NCBI GenBank assembly: GCA_016711225.1
Contig: JADJTK010000034.1
Span: forward strand, 6,327-70,326
DNA: 64,000 nucleotides
Direction: 5' to 3'
Source: Opitutaceae bacterium
GTDB lineage: Bacteria; Verrucomicrobiota; Verrucomicrobiia; Opitutales; Opitutaceae
In this document: in pieces, positions 45,654 to 53,307 of the stretch
How positions within the stretch are numbered: position 1 is the stretch's first letter
Layout of the letters: the number at the start of each line of letters is the position of its first letter
Notes under the pieces: generated by a model
Seen by the model: the letters and a program-made list of their open reading frames with translations, nothing else
Database searches by the model: none
What the model was told of the DNA's origin: nothing
Program-made: the position numbers and the translations under genes

Positions 45654-47030
45654 CTACAGCCCAGCCGCCGGCGGACTCGGCGCGGCCATCGGCGCCGGGG
45701 AACCGACAGGATCCGGCGCGGGTGAAGCTCCGGCCGCCGCGGGGGTCGCCGCGACAGCCGAAGACGCAGCGGCGCCCGCCGCCACTGGTCCCGCGGAATT
45801 CATCACAGTCGCCACCGATGAAGCGGGCCGCACCACGCGGTCCATCGTGCGCAGCCAGGCCCCACCGCTGGTCTGTTTGTAGGCGTCGGCCCCTTCCGCC
45901 CCGAGGAGCGCGCCGAGCTTCTCGTTGGTTTCGCGCGCCAGCCCGGCGAGGGCCTGCAGCGCCGCCTCGGGCGCGAGCGCGCGGTCGCTGCGCAGCACCT
46001 GCAACCGCGCTTGCGCGTCCTGTGCCAACGCGTACACCGCACCGGCCCGCTGGGCCGGCAGGCCGAACCGCTCGGCGATGCGCACGGCCAGGCGATAGCC
46101 GTTGTCCTGTTGCTTCCGGTACTCGGCAAAACGCGCCTCGCCCAGCGCCGCCAACAGTTTGGCCTCCAGCTCCTGCTCGGCCGCACGGCGCTCCCGGATG
46201 CGCCCCTCGTCGAAACCGCCGCCACGGTGGGCGAACCGCTCGTCGAAGGCGCGTTGCAGGCCGAAGATCGCCCGGAACTCCGCCTCGGTCGGTGCAAAGC
46301 CGGCGAGACGGCTGCGCAGCGCACGCGCGGCCGGTGAAGCCTGCAAGTCGAACTGCTCCAGCTCGGCCGGCGTAAGGATGGCGGCGATATCCTTGCGGCG
46401 TTCCTGCTCCAGCAAGTCCAGCGCCTCGCGCTCGGTCGGCAGCAACAGGCCGCCGGCGTTGCCGCTGATCTCGGCCGCCATCTCATCGTAGTCGGCCTGG
46501 ACCGCGTCGAGCTGGTCAAGCTTGCCATCGGGCAGCACCCCGTACTGGCGGCGCTGACGTTCCCGGGCGGCCGTCTCGCCCTCGTCGTTGCCGAAGAGAC
46601 CGCGCAACAGCTCCTGCTGCTCACGCGCCAAGGCGCGCAGCGAGGCCAGCTTTTCACGGCTCTCCGACGCGGCGGCCGCCAGCCCAGAAGGCGCTGGTCC
46701 ACCGGCGCCAAAGAGCTCGCGTTGACGCGCAAGGTAACGCTCGCGCAGCATCCCGGAAACAAGGAGACGCACAGTCGACTCGGGGGCACCGGCACGTCGC
46801 AGGTTCGCCGCGAATCGCACCGGATCGTCGCACTGGAGCTGCGGCCAGACTTTGACGAACTCCGGAGGAGGGGGTGAGGGCGGCGGTGTCGGGGCCGGCG
46901 CAACCGGCGGAGTTGCCGCCACCGGCAAAGGCGGGGTCGGCACTTTCTCGGAACGATGAAGATACGAAGCCCACAACCCGGCATTGGCCAGCACGAGCAG
47001 CCCCAGCGCAGCAGTGGTTTTGTGTTTCAT
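45654..47030 (-). CDS. Exported or membrane-anchored helical hypothetical protein, 458 aa
   Basis: Starts MKHKTTAALGLLVLANAGLW, an uncleaved anchor or signal peptide, then a Pro/Ala linker (residues 28-58) and a long helical body. It is Ala/Glu/Arg-rich with coiled-coil character, for example REREALDLLEQERRKDIAA-like stretches (read as TEREALDLLEQERRKDIAAI). Phrases such as GFAPTEAEFRAIFGLQRAFD, ALGEARFAEYRKQQDNGYRL and RFGLPAQRAGAVYALAQDAQ resemble a verrucomicrobial periplasmic family often found as a singleton. The tail is Ala/Pro-rich. Function unknown. It is the last gene on this strand in the floA neighbourhood. Confidence 0.65.
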   Translation of the reverse strand: MKHKTTAALGLLVLANAGLWASYLHRSEKVPTPPLPVAATPPVAPAPTPPPSPPPPEFVKVWPQLQCDDPVRFAANLRRAGAPESTVRLLVSGMLRERYLARQRELFGAGGPAPSGLAAAASESREKLASLRALAREQQELLRGLFGNDEGETAARERQRRQYGVLPDGKLDQLDAVQADYDEMAAEISGNAGGLLLPTEREALDLLEQERRKDIAAILTPAELEQFDLQASPAARALRSRLAGFAPTEAEFRAIFGLQRAFDERFAHRGGGFDEGRIRERRAAEQELEAKLLAALGEARFAEYRKQQDNGYRLAVRIAERFGLPAQRAGAVYALAQDAQARLQVLRSDRALAPEAALQALAGLARETNEKLGALLGAEGADAYKQTSGGAWLRTMDRVVRPASSVATVMNSAGPVAAGAAASSAVAATPAAAGASPAPDPVGSPAPMAAPSPPAAGL

Positions 47031-47191
47031 CGCAAAGCAGGGATCAGGCAATGCGTTCGGCCGGTGGCAAGGCTCGAAACACCGAGCCGTGAGCCGTCTC
47101 CACGGTGGCCGACACGGTCAGGGTGGCACTGGGCCAAATGTGCGGTAAGGGCGAACGGCCCTACCGCCCGCACAAATCCCGCCGCCCCTAG

Positions 47192-47215
47192 TGTAGGCCA
47201 CCGCGGTGAGGTGGG
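47192..47215. repeat. Spacer repeat family C copy
   Basis: TGTAGGCCACCGCGGTGAGG followed by TGGG, in the 228-bp gap between the two helical membrane protein genes. Confidence 0.5.
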
Positions 47216-47258
47216 CCTGCGGACCTGCGGGCGGGCCGGGGCCCCGTTGTGTGCTGGC

Positions 47259-47834
47259 TCATTGCAGGGCCTTGGCCGGCCCCAAAATCTCGCGCAACAC
47301 GATCGCTCGGCGTAGGCCATCGCGGTCGCGCAATCCCTCCAACAACCCCAGCGCCCGCCCCGAAGAGGCCGGAACGGCAGGCTCGGCGGCGAAGGCCGAA
47401 ACCGCCGCCACGTTGACCGGCGTGGGCGCGGTACGGCTCAGGCTCTCGAGTGCGCGGAGTTGCTCCGCGTAGTGGCGCTGCTGTTCCATCACCCGTTCCA
47501 ATTCGGCCGCCCCGGTGCCGGCCTCGGCGATGACGACCACCGGGGCTGCGGGCGCCAGTGCCGGCGGAGCCGCGGGCATGGGCGGAGGAGTCCGCCGCAC
47601 GGTCCCGGGCAGATCCGGCGGTCGCGCCGTCCCCTGCCGCTCCTCAATCTTGCGACGAATCTCCTCTTGGATGCGCCGAGTACGCTCGGCCATCTCGTCG
47701 TCGCCAGGCTCGCGAGCGAGTTCCTGCTCCATCTCCTGCTTGGTCTCCTTGAGCTTGCGCCGCTCATTCAGCCAGTAGGCGACCGCACCGGCGATGAGGA
47801 GGAGGAGCTGCGGGTTCTCGAATATCCAGCGCAT
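47259..47834 (-). CDS. Coiled-coil membrane-anchored hypothetical protein, 191 aa
   Basis: It has an N-terminal membrane helix (NPQLLLLIAGAVAYWLNERR), then a charged coiled coil (KLKETKQEMEQELAREPGDD, RTRRIQEEIRRKIEERQ), a Pro/Ala linker and a short C-terminal helical domain ending RRAIVLREILGPAKALQ. The topology (membrane anchor plus coiled coil) and the position downstream of floA suggest a membrane-microdomain partner, but no known family is recognised. It is separated from floA by a family G repeat spacer. Confidence 0.6.
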   Translation of the reverse strand: MRWIFENPQLLLLIAGAVAYWLNERRKLKETKQEMEQELAREPGDDEMAERTRRIQEEIRRKIEERQGTARPPDLPGTVRRTPPPMPAAPPALAPAAPVVVIAEAGTGAAELERVMEQQRHYAEQLRALESLSRTAPTPVNVAAVSAFAAEPAVPASSGRALGLLEGLRDRDGLRRAIVLREILGPAKALQ

Positions 47835-47844
47835 AGGGAGAAGA

Positions 47845-48010
47845 AGTATGAAGTGCCAAGTGACAAGTACCAGGGGAACGGCCGGGAGAAGGATGAAGGT
47901 TCAAGTGACAAGTACCAAGGTGGCGGAAGAGAATCGGATCACGCCACCGAGAAGGCTGTTCACTTGATACTTGTCCCTTGGCAGAAGGCCACTTGTCACT
48001 TGGAACTTTG
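47845..48010. repeat. Spacer repeat family G (AAGTGACAAGTACCAAG type)
   Basis: Reiterated AAGTGCCAAGTGACAAGTAC and inverted CACTTGATACTTGTCCCTTG units with inverted arms. A copy lies inside the P-ATPase gene at 38707-38775. Confidence 0.6.
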
Positions 48011-48018
48011 GTTTCTCG

Positions 48019-49026
48019 TTACTTTTTGAGCGCATCCGGTCCGGCGATGGAGCCGCGCATGGCGGTGTCGGCCTGGATATTTTCCATCTTGTAGTAATCC
48101 ATCACGCCCAGCCGACCGGTGCGGAAAGCCTCGGCCAGGGCCAGCGGCACCTGCGCCTGCGCCTCGACCACCTTGGCCTGCATCTCCTGGGTGCGCGCGC
48201 GCATCTCCTGCTCGAGGGCGACGGCGGCCGCGCGACGGATTTCCGCCTGCGCCTGGGCCATGTTCTTATTGGCCTCGGCCTGTGCCACCTGGAGCTTGGC
48301 GCCCACGTTCTCGCCCACATCCACGTCGGCGATATCAATCGAGAGAATCTCGAACGCGGTGCCGGCGTCCAGGCCGCGGGCGAGGACCGTCTTGGAAATG
48401 CTGTCCGGGTGCTCGAGCACCACCTTGTAGCTCTCGGCCGCGCCGATGGTGGTGACGATGCCCTCGCCCACGCGCGCGATGATGGTTTCCTCTGTGGCGC
48501 CGCCGACGAAGCGGTCGAGGTTGGTGCGCACCGTCACGCGGGCCTTCACCTTGACCTGAATACCGTCCTTGGCCACGCCGTCGATGGTCGGACGGCCCTG
48601 CTCGGGATTGGGGCAGTCGATGACCTTCGGGTCGACCGAGGTGCGCACCGCCTCGATCACGCTCTTGCCGGAGCCCTTGGTGGCGAGGTCGATGGCGCAG
48701 GCGCGGTCCCAGTCGAGCTCGATGCCGGCCTTCTTGGCGGCGATGATTGCTTGAACAGTGGGGACGACGTTGCCGCCCGCCTGGTAGTGGGAGGCGATGA
48801 GATCAGCGCTCACCGGAATGCCGGCGCGTACCGCAGTGATGCGCGCATCGACGATGAGCCCGAAAGGAATACCCGCGAACTTGAGGGCGATGAGCTTGGT
48901 CATGGGCACGGCGGCGCCGTTGAAGAGCGCCTTCACCCACGCTCCGATCAAACCGCCGACAATAACCAGCAGGATGAGACCGACTACAGCTAGGCCAATG
49001 AAGAGAACAAGAGTCACGTTGGGCAT
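48019..49026 (-). CDS. floA: Flotillin-like protein FloA
   Basis: A 335-aa bacterial flotillin (UPF0365 type) that organises functional membrane microdomains. An N-terminal membrane hairpin (VTLVLFIGLAVVGLILLVIV) is followed by KLIALKFAGIPFGLIVDARI, an SPFH-type domain with VKVKARVTVRTNLDRFVGGA, and a Glu/Ala coiled coil (VAQAEANKNMAQAQAEIRRA) before MDYYKMENIQADTAMR. The length matches FloA. It lies 7 bp after the short nfeD gene; flotillin and NfeD are usually paired. Confidence 0.95.
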   Translation of the reverse strand: MPNVTLVLFIGLAVVGLILLVIVGGLIGAWVKALFNGAAVPMTKLIALKFAGIPFGLIVDARITAVRAGIPVSADLIASHYQAGGNVVPTVQAIIAAKKAGIELDWDRACAIDLATKGSGKSVIEAVRTSVDPKVIDCPNPEQGRPTIDGVAKDGIQVKVKARVTVRTNLDRFVGGATEETIIARVGEGIVTTIGAAESYKVVLEHPDSISKTVLARGLDAGTAFEILSIDIADVDVGENVGAKLQVAQAEANKNMAQAQAEIRRAAAVALEQEMRARTQEMQAKVVEAQAQVPLALAEAFRTGRLGVMDYYKMENIQADTAMRGSIAGPDALKK

Positions 49027-49033
49027 GGAATGA

Positions 49034-49501
49034 TTAGGGTTGGGTTACGATCAGTCGAAAAGTGTCGAGACCGACCACCTTCAGGGTGGCGCCGGAGGAA
49101 GCGTAGCCGCTCTGGCAGAAGGCCTCGTAGCGGCGGCCGTCCACCCGCACAAAGCCGGTCGGCGCGAGCACGGAGAGGGCGACGGCCTCGCGGCCGACCA
49201 CGTCGGCCTCCAGCGCGAGCGGCGGCTGGCTGGTGCTGTCGATGGTAGTATCCATCGAGAACTGTTTGGCCATGCGCGAGTGCGGCAACCAGACCAGTTC
49301 CAGGTAGATCGTGGCGGCCAGCAAGATCAGGGCGACGAGGGTCGCGATCACGCCGCCGGTGGAGCCCAACTGCATGAAGGCCACCACCACTCCGCCGAGC
49401 ATCATCAGGCCTCCGATCGTGCCAAGAATGGCGCCGGGCACCACAATCTCGAGGGCGAGCAGGATCACGCCGAAGACGAACAAAAGGATCACCAATGTCA
49501 T
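49034..49501 (-). CDS. NfeD-family membrane protein (short form, OB domain)
   Basis: A 155-aa protein. Its three membrane helices (VILLFVFGVILLALEIVVPG, LGTIGGLMMLGGVVVAFMQL, VIATLVALILLAATIYLEL) are followed by a C-terminal OB-fold typical of NfeD: VVGREAVALSVLAPTGFVRV then RRYEAFCQSGYASSGATLKV. Short NfeD proteins bind stomatin/flotillin partners. Its start overlaps the end of the long nfeD gene (ATGA at 49498-49501) and it leads into floA. Confidence 0.88.
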   Translation of the reverse strand: MTLVILLFVFGVILLALEIVVPGAILGTIGGLMMLGGVVVAFMQLGSTGGVIATLVALILLAATIYLELVWLPHSRMAKQFSMDTTIDSTSQPPLALEADVVGREAVALSVLAPTGFVRVDGRRYEAFCQSGYASSGATLKVVGLDTFRLIVTQP

Positions 49502-51032
49502 GAGTGTTCAACCTCCACGATCAGACCGAAATCAGCCACGCGCACGACCACCACCGGGGTTCCCGGCTCCGCAGTACCCAGCTCCAGTCGGGCCTCGTAG
49601 CGCCGATCGGCGATCTCCACCTGGCCGCCGGGATACAAGCCAGTGGCGGCCACGCCGCGCGCGCCAACCATAGTGGTCGCGTGGGCCGCGTGCTCGGGCG
49701 GCATCCCGGCCACCTGCGCCGGCGCCCCCGCGCCACCCTCCACCGCAAGGCGGCTGAAAAACCAGCCCTTGGGTAGGAATCGCGCGATCAATGCGCCCAA
49801 GACGATGGCCACCGCCACCCCAAGCAGAAGATTGGTCATCGGCTTCACCAGCACCTCGCCCGAGAGCTCAATGGGTTGACTCGGCCAGTGGTCGACCATC
49901 GACCACAGCAGCGAGCCGAACATCAGCAGTACCCCCGTCAACGCCACCACAATCACGCCGGGGAAAAAGACCAACTCAACCAGCAGCAACGTCAGGCCCA
50001 GCGCGAAAAACAGCGCCGGCTCGTAGCCGGAGAGTCCGGCTACATAGTGTCCGAAGAAGACAACCATCAGGAGCGCGCCGCCGGTGATACCGAAGAAGCC
50101 AAAACCGGGCGTCTTGAACTCAATGAAAAGGAAAAGCAGCCCGAGCCCCATGATGATCGACGCGTAATTGGTGATGTACTGGGCCAGATTCTCCGACCAG
50201 GTTAGCTCCAACCGGTCGATACGATAATTGCCCACGCCGTAGCGCGCGGTGAGGAGATCCTCCAACGTCTTGTAGGTGCCCGCCGACAACAGTGGCTCCG
50301 CCGGGTCGCCGTAAGTCTTGGCGGCCTCGGTCGAGTTGACGGAAAGCAGCGAGCCCTTCGCCTTGATGATTGTATCGCCGATCTTGAACTCAAAATCCTC
50401 GTCGACCATCGCCGAAAGCACCTGCCCGCGGTAGCGGCCGCGCCCCTCAGCCCACGCTCGTACCTTGGCCAGCAGCATGCTGTTCACCTTCAGTCGCATG
50501 GTCTTTCCGATATCCGCGCCCGTGGAGGAAACCGCCGCCGCCGCCCCCATGACACCGCCTGGACGGAAATAGATCTCGTCGGTCATCGAGGCGATCAGCG
50601 CCCCGGCCGACAACGCCTCGTCGTTCACGTAAGTGACCTTGCGCCCCTTGAACATCTCCAGCGCCTCCGCGATCTCCAGGGTGGTGGCGACCGAGCCACC
50701 GGGAGTCTTCATGTCCAGGACCACCACATCCCCGTCGCAGCCGTCTTCAGACCACGGCGCAGGACAAAGAGGACCGGATCAGCGATCTGCTCGCGCACCT
50801 CGATGACCAACACGCGCACCGGAATCGCGGAGGAAGGGAGCGCAGCAACCGCAGCCTGGGACGTTGGCGCAGGCAAAGCATGATTGGGAGGCGGTGGTGT
50901 CGGGACAGTCTCCTCAGATGCCTCAGCGACGGCCGGCGCCGGCGCCTTGCGCTCGACCGCCGCCCCATCGAGATGGGCGCCAAACACCGGCAAGGCCATC
51001 AACCAGAACAAGACGGGAAGCAGACGGAGCAT
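49498..51032 (-). CDS. NfeD long form: membrane serine protease (ClpP class) with NfeD C-terminal domain; one frameshift near 50735
   Basis: MLRLLPVLFWLMALPVFG is a signal peptide. Residues to about 100 include a Pro-rich linker and VRVLVIEVREQIADPVLFVL. One base appears to be missing near 50725-50745 (acggctgcgacgggg in coding sense); restoring it joins this to GDVVVLDMKTPGGSVATTLE and gives about 511 aa. The protease domain has EALSAGALIASMTDEI with the probable Ser nucleophile. Four membrane helices and an OB-fold (YPGGQVEIADRRYEARLE) end the protein. Such proteases cleave stomatin-type partners at the membrane. It heads the nfeD-nfeD-floA operon. Confidence 0.82.
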
Positions 51033-51200
51033 CGGCGCAAGGTTTTGGCGAGGACTTGGCCCTGGCGCAAGCCTGCGCCCGCATTTACCCGTTACGAAGA
51101 CGAGCCGCGATTCCGCCGGCTCTCCGTATCGGAGTGAATCAACTTCGCCGCTCATCCGGTGCTAGGGCGGGCTATGCACCTGCCAGTTCGGCTCTGCCCG

Positions 51201-51224
51201 GTGGGGCGGGCTTCATGCCCGCCA
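51201..51224. repeat. REP-like palindromic repeat, family A
   Basis: GTGGGGCGGGCTTCATGCCC then GCCA, with loop TTCAT in place of TTTAC and an intact stem. A related degenerate copy follows near 51317-51340. Both lie in the divergent spacer between nfeD and the epimerase gene. Confidence 0.75.
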
Positions 51225-51415
51225 TCCGATCGGCCCCCTGCGTAGCGGGGGAAGAAAGCTCGTTCCTCCGGGCAGAGCGAGGCTAGGGCCCTCGCGGATC
51301 TGGAGACCCGTACCACGGGCGGGCGGCAATCCCGCCCCCACTCCCTCGTTCCCTCACGGCCTTCCATGAACACAGGTTTGCACTCTGCCCGGTTTTCCCC
51401 TTCACCGGAGGCTGC

Positions 51416-52339
51416 ATGGAACGCATTCCGTATCTCGGCAAGGAGCTGCTGCGCTGGCAGGTGGGTCGTTCGACCTTCCTCGCCTTGCCCGAACTCGGCG
51501 CCCGCCTGATGAACTGGCACGTGGAGCTGGGCGACGGAACCGTGCGTGACGTGCTCTACTGGCCCGAACTGGATACCCTCGACGGCTTCACCAAGGTGCG
51601 CGGCGGCAACCCCATCCTCTTCCCGTTCTCGGGCCGCTGCTTCGAGGGCGGCGAAATGCTGTTCTGGCGCGGCCCCGACGGCGTGCGTCGCCCCATGCCC
51701 ATGCACGGCCTCGCCCGCCAGGGCCAGTTCCGCCTCGCCCGCGCCAACGCCGGCGGCTTCAGCGCCCTCTTTGTCCCCGGGCCCGACGCCCGTGAATACT
51801 ATCCCTACGATTACGAATTCACGGTCGACTACCGCTTCGAGGCGCTGGGCTTCTACGTCGAATTCGCCCTGCGCAACCTCGGCCGCACGCCCATGCCGTG
51901 GAGCGCCGGCCACCATTTCTATTTCACCGTGCCGTGGAGCGAGGGGCTCACCCGTGACGACTACACCGTGCGTATCCCCTCGCATCGCATCGCCAAGCAG
52001 GACCCGGCCACCGGCAAGCTCGTCGACCAGCCCCACCTCGCCGCCGAGGAGAAGCTCTCCAACGCAGCCCTGCTGGATACCGTCCACCTCGACCTCTCCG
52101 GCAATACCGCCGTGGTCACCGAACGCGGCTCCGGCACCAAGCTCACCCTGCGCATCGGGACTGCCACTGTGCCGCCAGCCGGCACCGCCGTGGTCACCTG
52201 GACCGAGAAACCCGACTCGCCCTTCTTCTGCGTGGAGCCCTGGATGGGCCCGCCCAACGCACCCGGCAACCAACTCGGCATGCACCTCATCGAGCCCGGG
52301 CAGACTCAACGTTTCGTCGTCGGAGTCTCATTGCGCTGA
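51416..52339 (+). CDS. Aldose 1-epimerase (galactose mutarotase) family protein
   Basis: A 307-aa beta-sandwich mutarotase-like protein. It begins MERIPYLGKELLRWQVGRST. PILFPFSGRCFEGG, MPMHGLARQGQFRL with the family His, MPWSAGHHFYFTVP with the second His and CVEPWMGPPNAPGNQ with the catalytic Glu match the family. It interconverts anomers of sugars or sugar phosphates. A clear Shine-Dalgarno GGAGG at 51407-51411, four bases before the ATG, fixes the start; this is one of few strong ribosome sites in the window. Confidence 0.88.
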   Translation: MERIPYLGKELLRWQVGRSTFLALPELGARLMNWHVELGDGTVRDVLYWPELDTLDGFTKVRGGNPILFPFSGRCFEGGEMLFWRGPDGVRRPMPMHGLARQGQFRLARANAGGFSALFVPGPDAREYYPYDYEFTVDYRFEALGFYVEFALRNLGRTPMPWSAGHHFYFTVPWSEGLTRDDYTVRIPSHRIAKQDPATGKLVDQPHLAAEEKLSNAALLDTVHLDLSGNTAVVTERGSGTKLTLRIGTATVPPAGTAVVTWTEKPDSPFFCVEPWMGPPNAPGNQLGMHLIEPGQTQRFVVGVSLR

Positions 52340-52495
52340 GCAACGCCGACGGAAAGCCTCGGGACGGGACGCCGGGCTCCAGGAGCCCGCACGACGGCCG
52401 CGGACCCAAAAAACTGCCGCCATGAAAGTTGCCGAAATTTCCGCTTGAGCCCGGGAGGTCGCACCGTAGGGTCGCCACCTCGTTCCAACGAGCAC

Positions 52496-52569
52496 TGCCC
52501 GATGGTGTAATGGTAGCACAGCAGATTCTGAATCTGCTTGTCTAGGTTCGATCCCTAGTCGGGCAGCCA
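52496..52569 (+). tRNA. tRNA-Gln (anticodon CUG)
   Basis: 74 nt with acceptor stem TGCCCGA/TCGGGCA, discriminator G and encoded CCA. The anticodon stem GCAGA/TCTGC holds loop TTCTGAA with CTG at 34-36, and the T arm has GTTCGATCC. It reads CAG. It forms the left border of the accessory region. Confidence 0.95.
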
Positions 52570-52953
52570 ATTTCCTCCAGAGAGGGAATGGCTGGTGGAG
52601 TTGGATATCGTGATCAGCGGGCAAATTTTGGGGCCGCTGTTTCTGGCGATTGAGGATCGAACGCTGGCGCGCGTTCGCGCTCACCCCAGATTGCGGGAAG
52701 ATCGCGAACGGGAGTTCGACACCTTCGCGACGGAGATTCTCTTCACGAGACCGCCCGTGAAGAGTCTCGGGAGACAGCGCGGCCAAATCGAATTCGACTT
52801 GGGCGGTTGAAATCCTTCTTTTGCGTCGGTCGGCAGCGGCGCTGTTTCCCCTGCTGGAGGCGCACGCCAGACGTGATTGTTCCCCTGCCTGCACTATCCT
52901 GTTGCCAGACCACAGGAGTGTTGATTCCCATGTGGCTAAGCCACAGGAAGTCT
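52570..52953. other. Gene-free 384-bp stretch left of the PadR/permease module
   Basis: No credible gene: short open frames lack conserved features. Near its right end there is a perfect palindrome TGTGGCT-A-AGCCACA (52931-52945), and a CCACAGGA motif occurs twice (about 52911 and 52941), both likely regulatory. Confidence 0.45.
52931..52945. promoter_or_regulatory. Operator-like palindrome TGTGGCT-A-AGCCACA upstream of the second padR
   Basis: A perfect 7-bp inverted repeat, 8 bp before the padR ATG. TGTG/CACA half-sites resemble those at 12246-12266 upstream of the other padR gene. It would overlap the ribosome-binding region, allowing autorepression. Confidence 0.5.
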
Positions 52954-53307
52954 ATGCCGAAAGAAAAACTGGATTTGCTACAGGGGACACTCGACTTGTT
53001 CGTGCTCCAGACGCTGGCGACCATGGGAGCCATGCACGGCTACGGCATCGCCCGACGGATCGAGCAGGTCGGAGCCGACGCGCTCATGCTCAATCAGGGA
53101 ACGATCTACGCCGCGCTCGTGCGCCTCCAGCAGGGGAAATGGATCGACGCCGAGTGGGGCACTTCCGACAACAACCGCAAGGCCAAGTACTATGAGATCA
53201 CGGCGCGCGGCCGCAAACGCCTCATCGCCGAAACGGAGAACTGGCAGCGCGTATCGGGTGTCGTCCACCGCATTCTCGGCGCACCCGCCGGCGAGTTACC
53301 GTCGTGA
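52954..53307 (+). CDS. PadR family transcriptional regulator (permease-linked)
   Basis: A 117-aa protein starting MPKEKLDLLQGTLDLFVLQT. The winged helix is MHGYGIARRIEQVG followed by LMLNQGTIYAALVRLQQGKW and the wing KAKYYEITARGRKRL. It is immediately followed by the duplicated ABC permease gene with a GTGA overlap (53304-53307), the standard PadR-permease pair seen widely in Acidobacteria and Verrucomicrobia. It probably represses this two-gene operon through the palindrome at 52931. Confidence 0.92.
   Translation: MPKEKLDLLQGTLDLFVLQTLATMGAMHGYGIARRIEQVGADALMLNQGTIYAALVRLQQGKWIDAEWGTSDNNRKAKYYEITARGRKRLIAETENWQRVSGVVHRILGAPAGELPS

Noticed and set aside
52595..52810. 71-codon GTG-initiated frame after tRNA-Gln(CUG)
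   Set aside because: It lacks a ribosome site and any motif, and its composition differs little from non-coding sequence; not supportable as a gene.
52328..52894. Minus-strand open frame crossing tRNA-Gln(CUG)
   Set aside because: It overlaps the tRNA and the end of the epimerase gene and shows no domain, so it is chance coding potential in GC-rich DNA.
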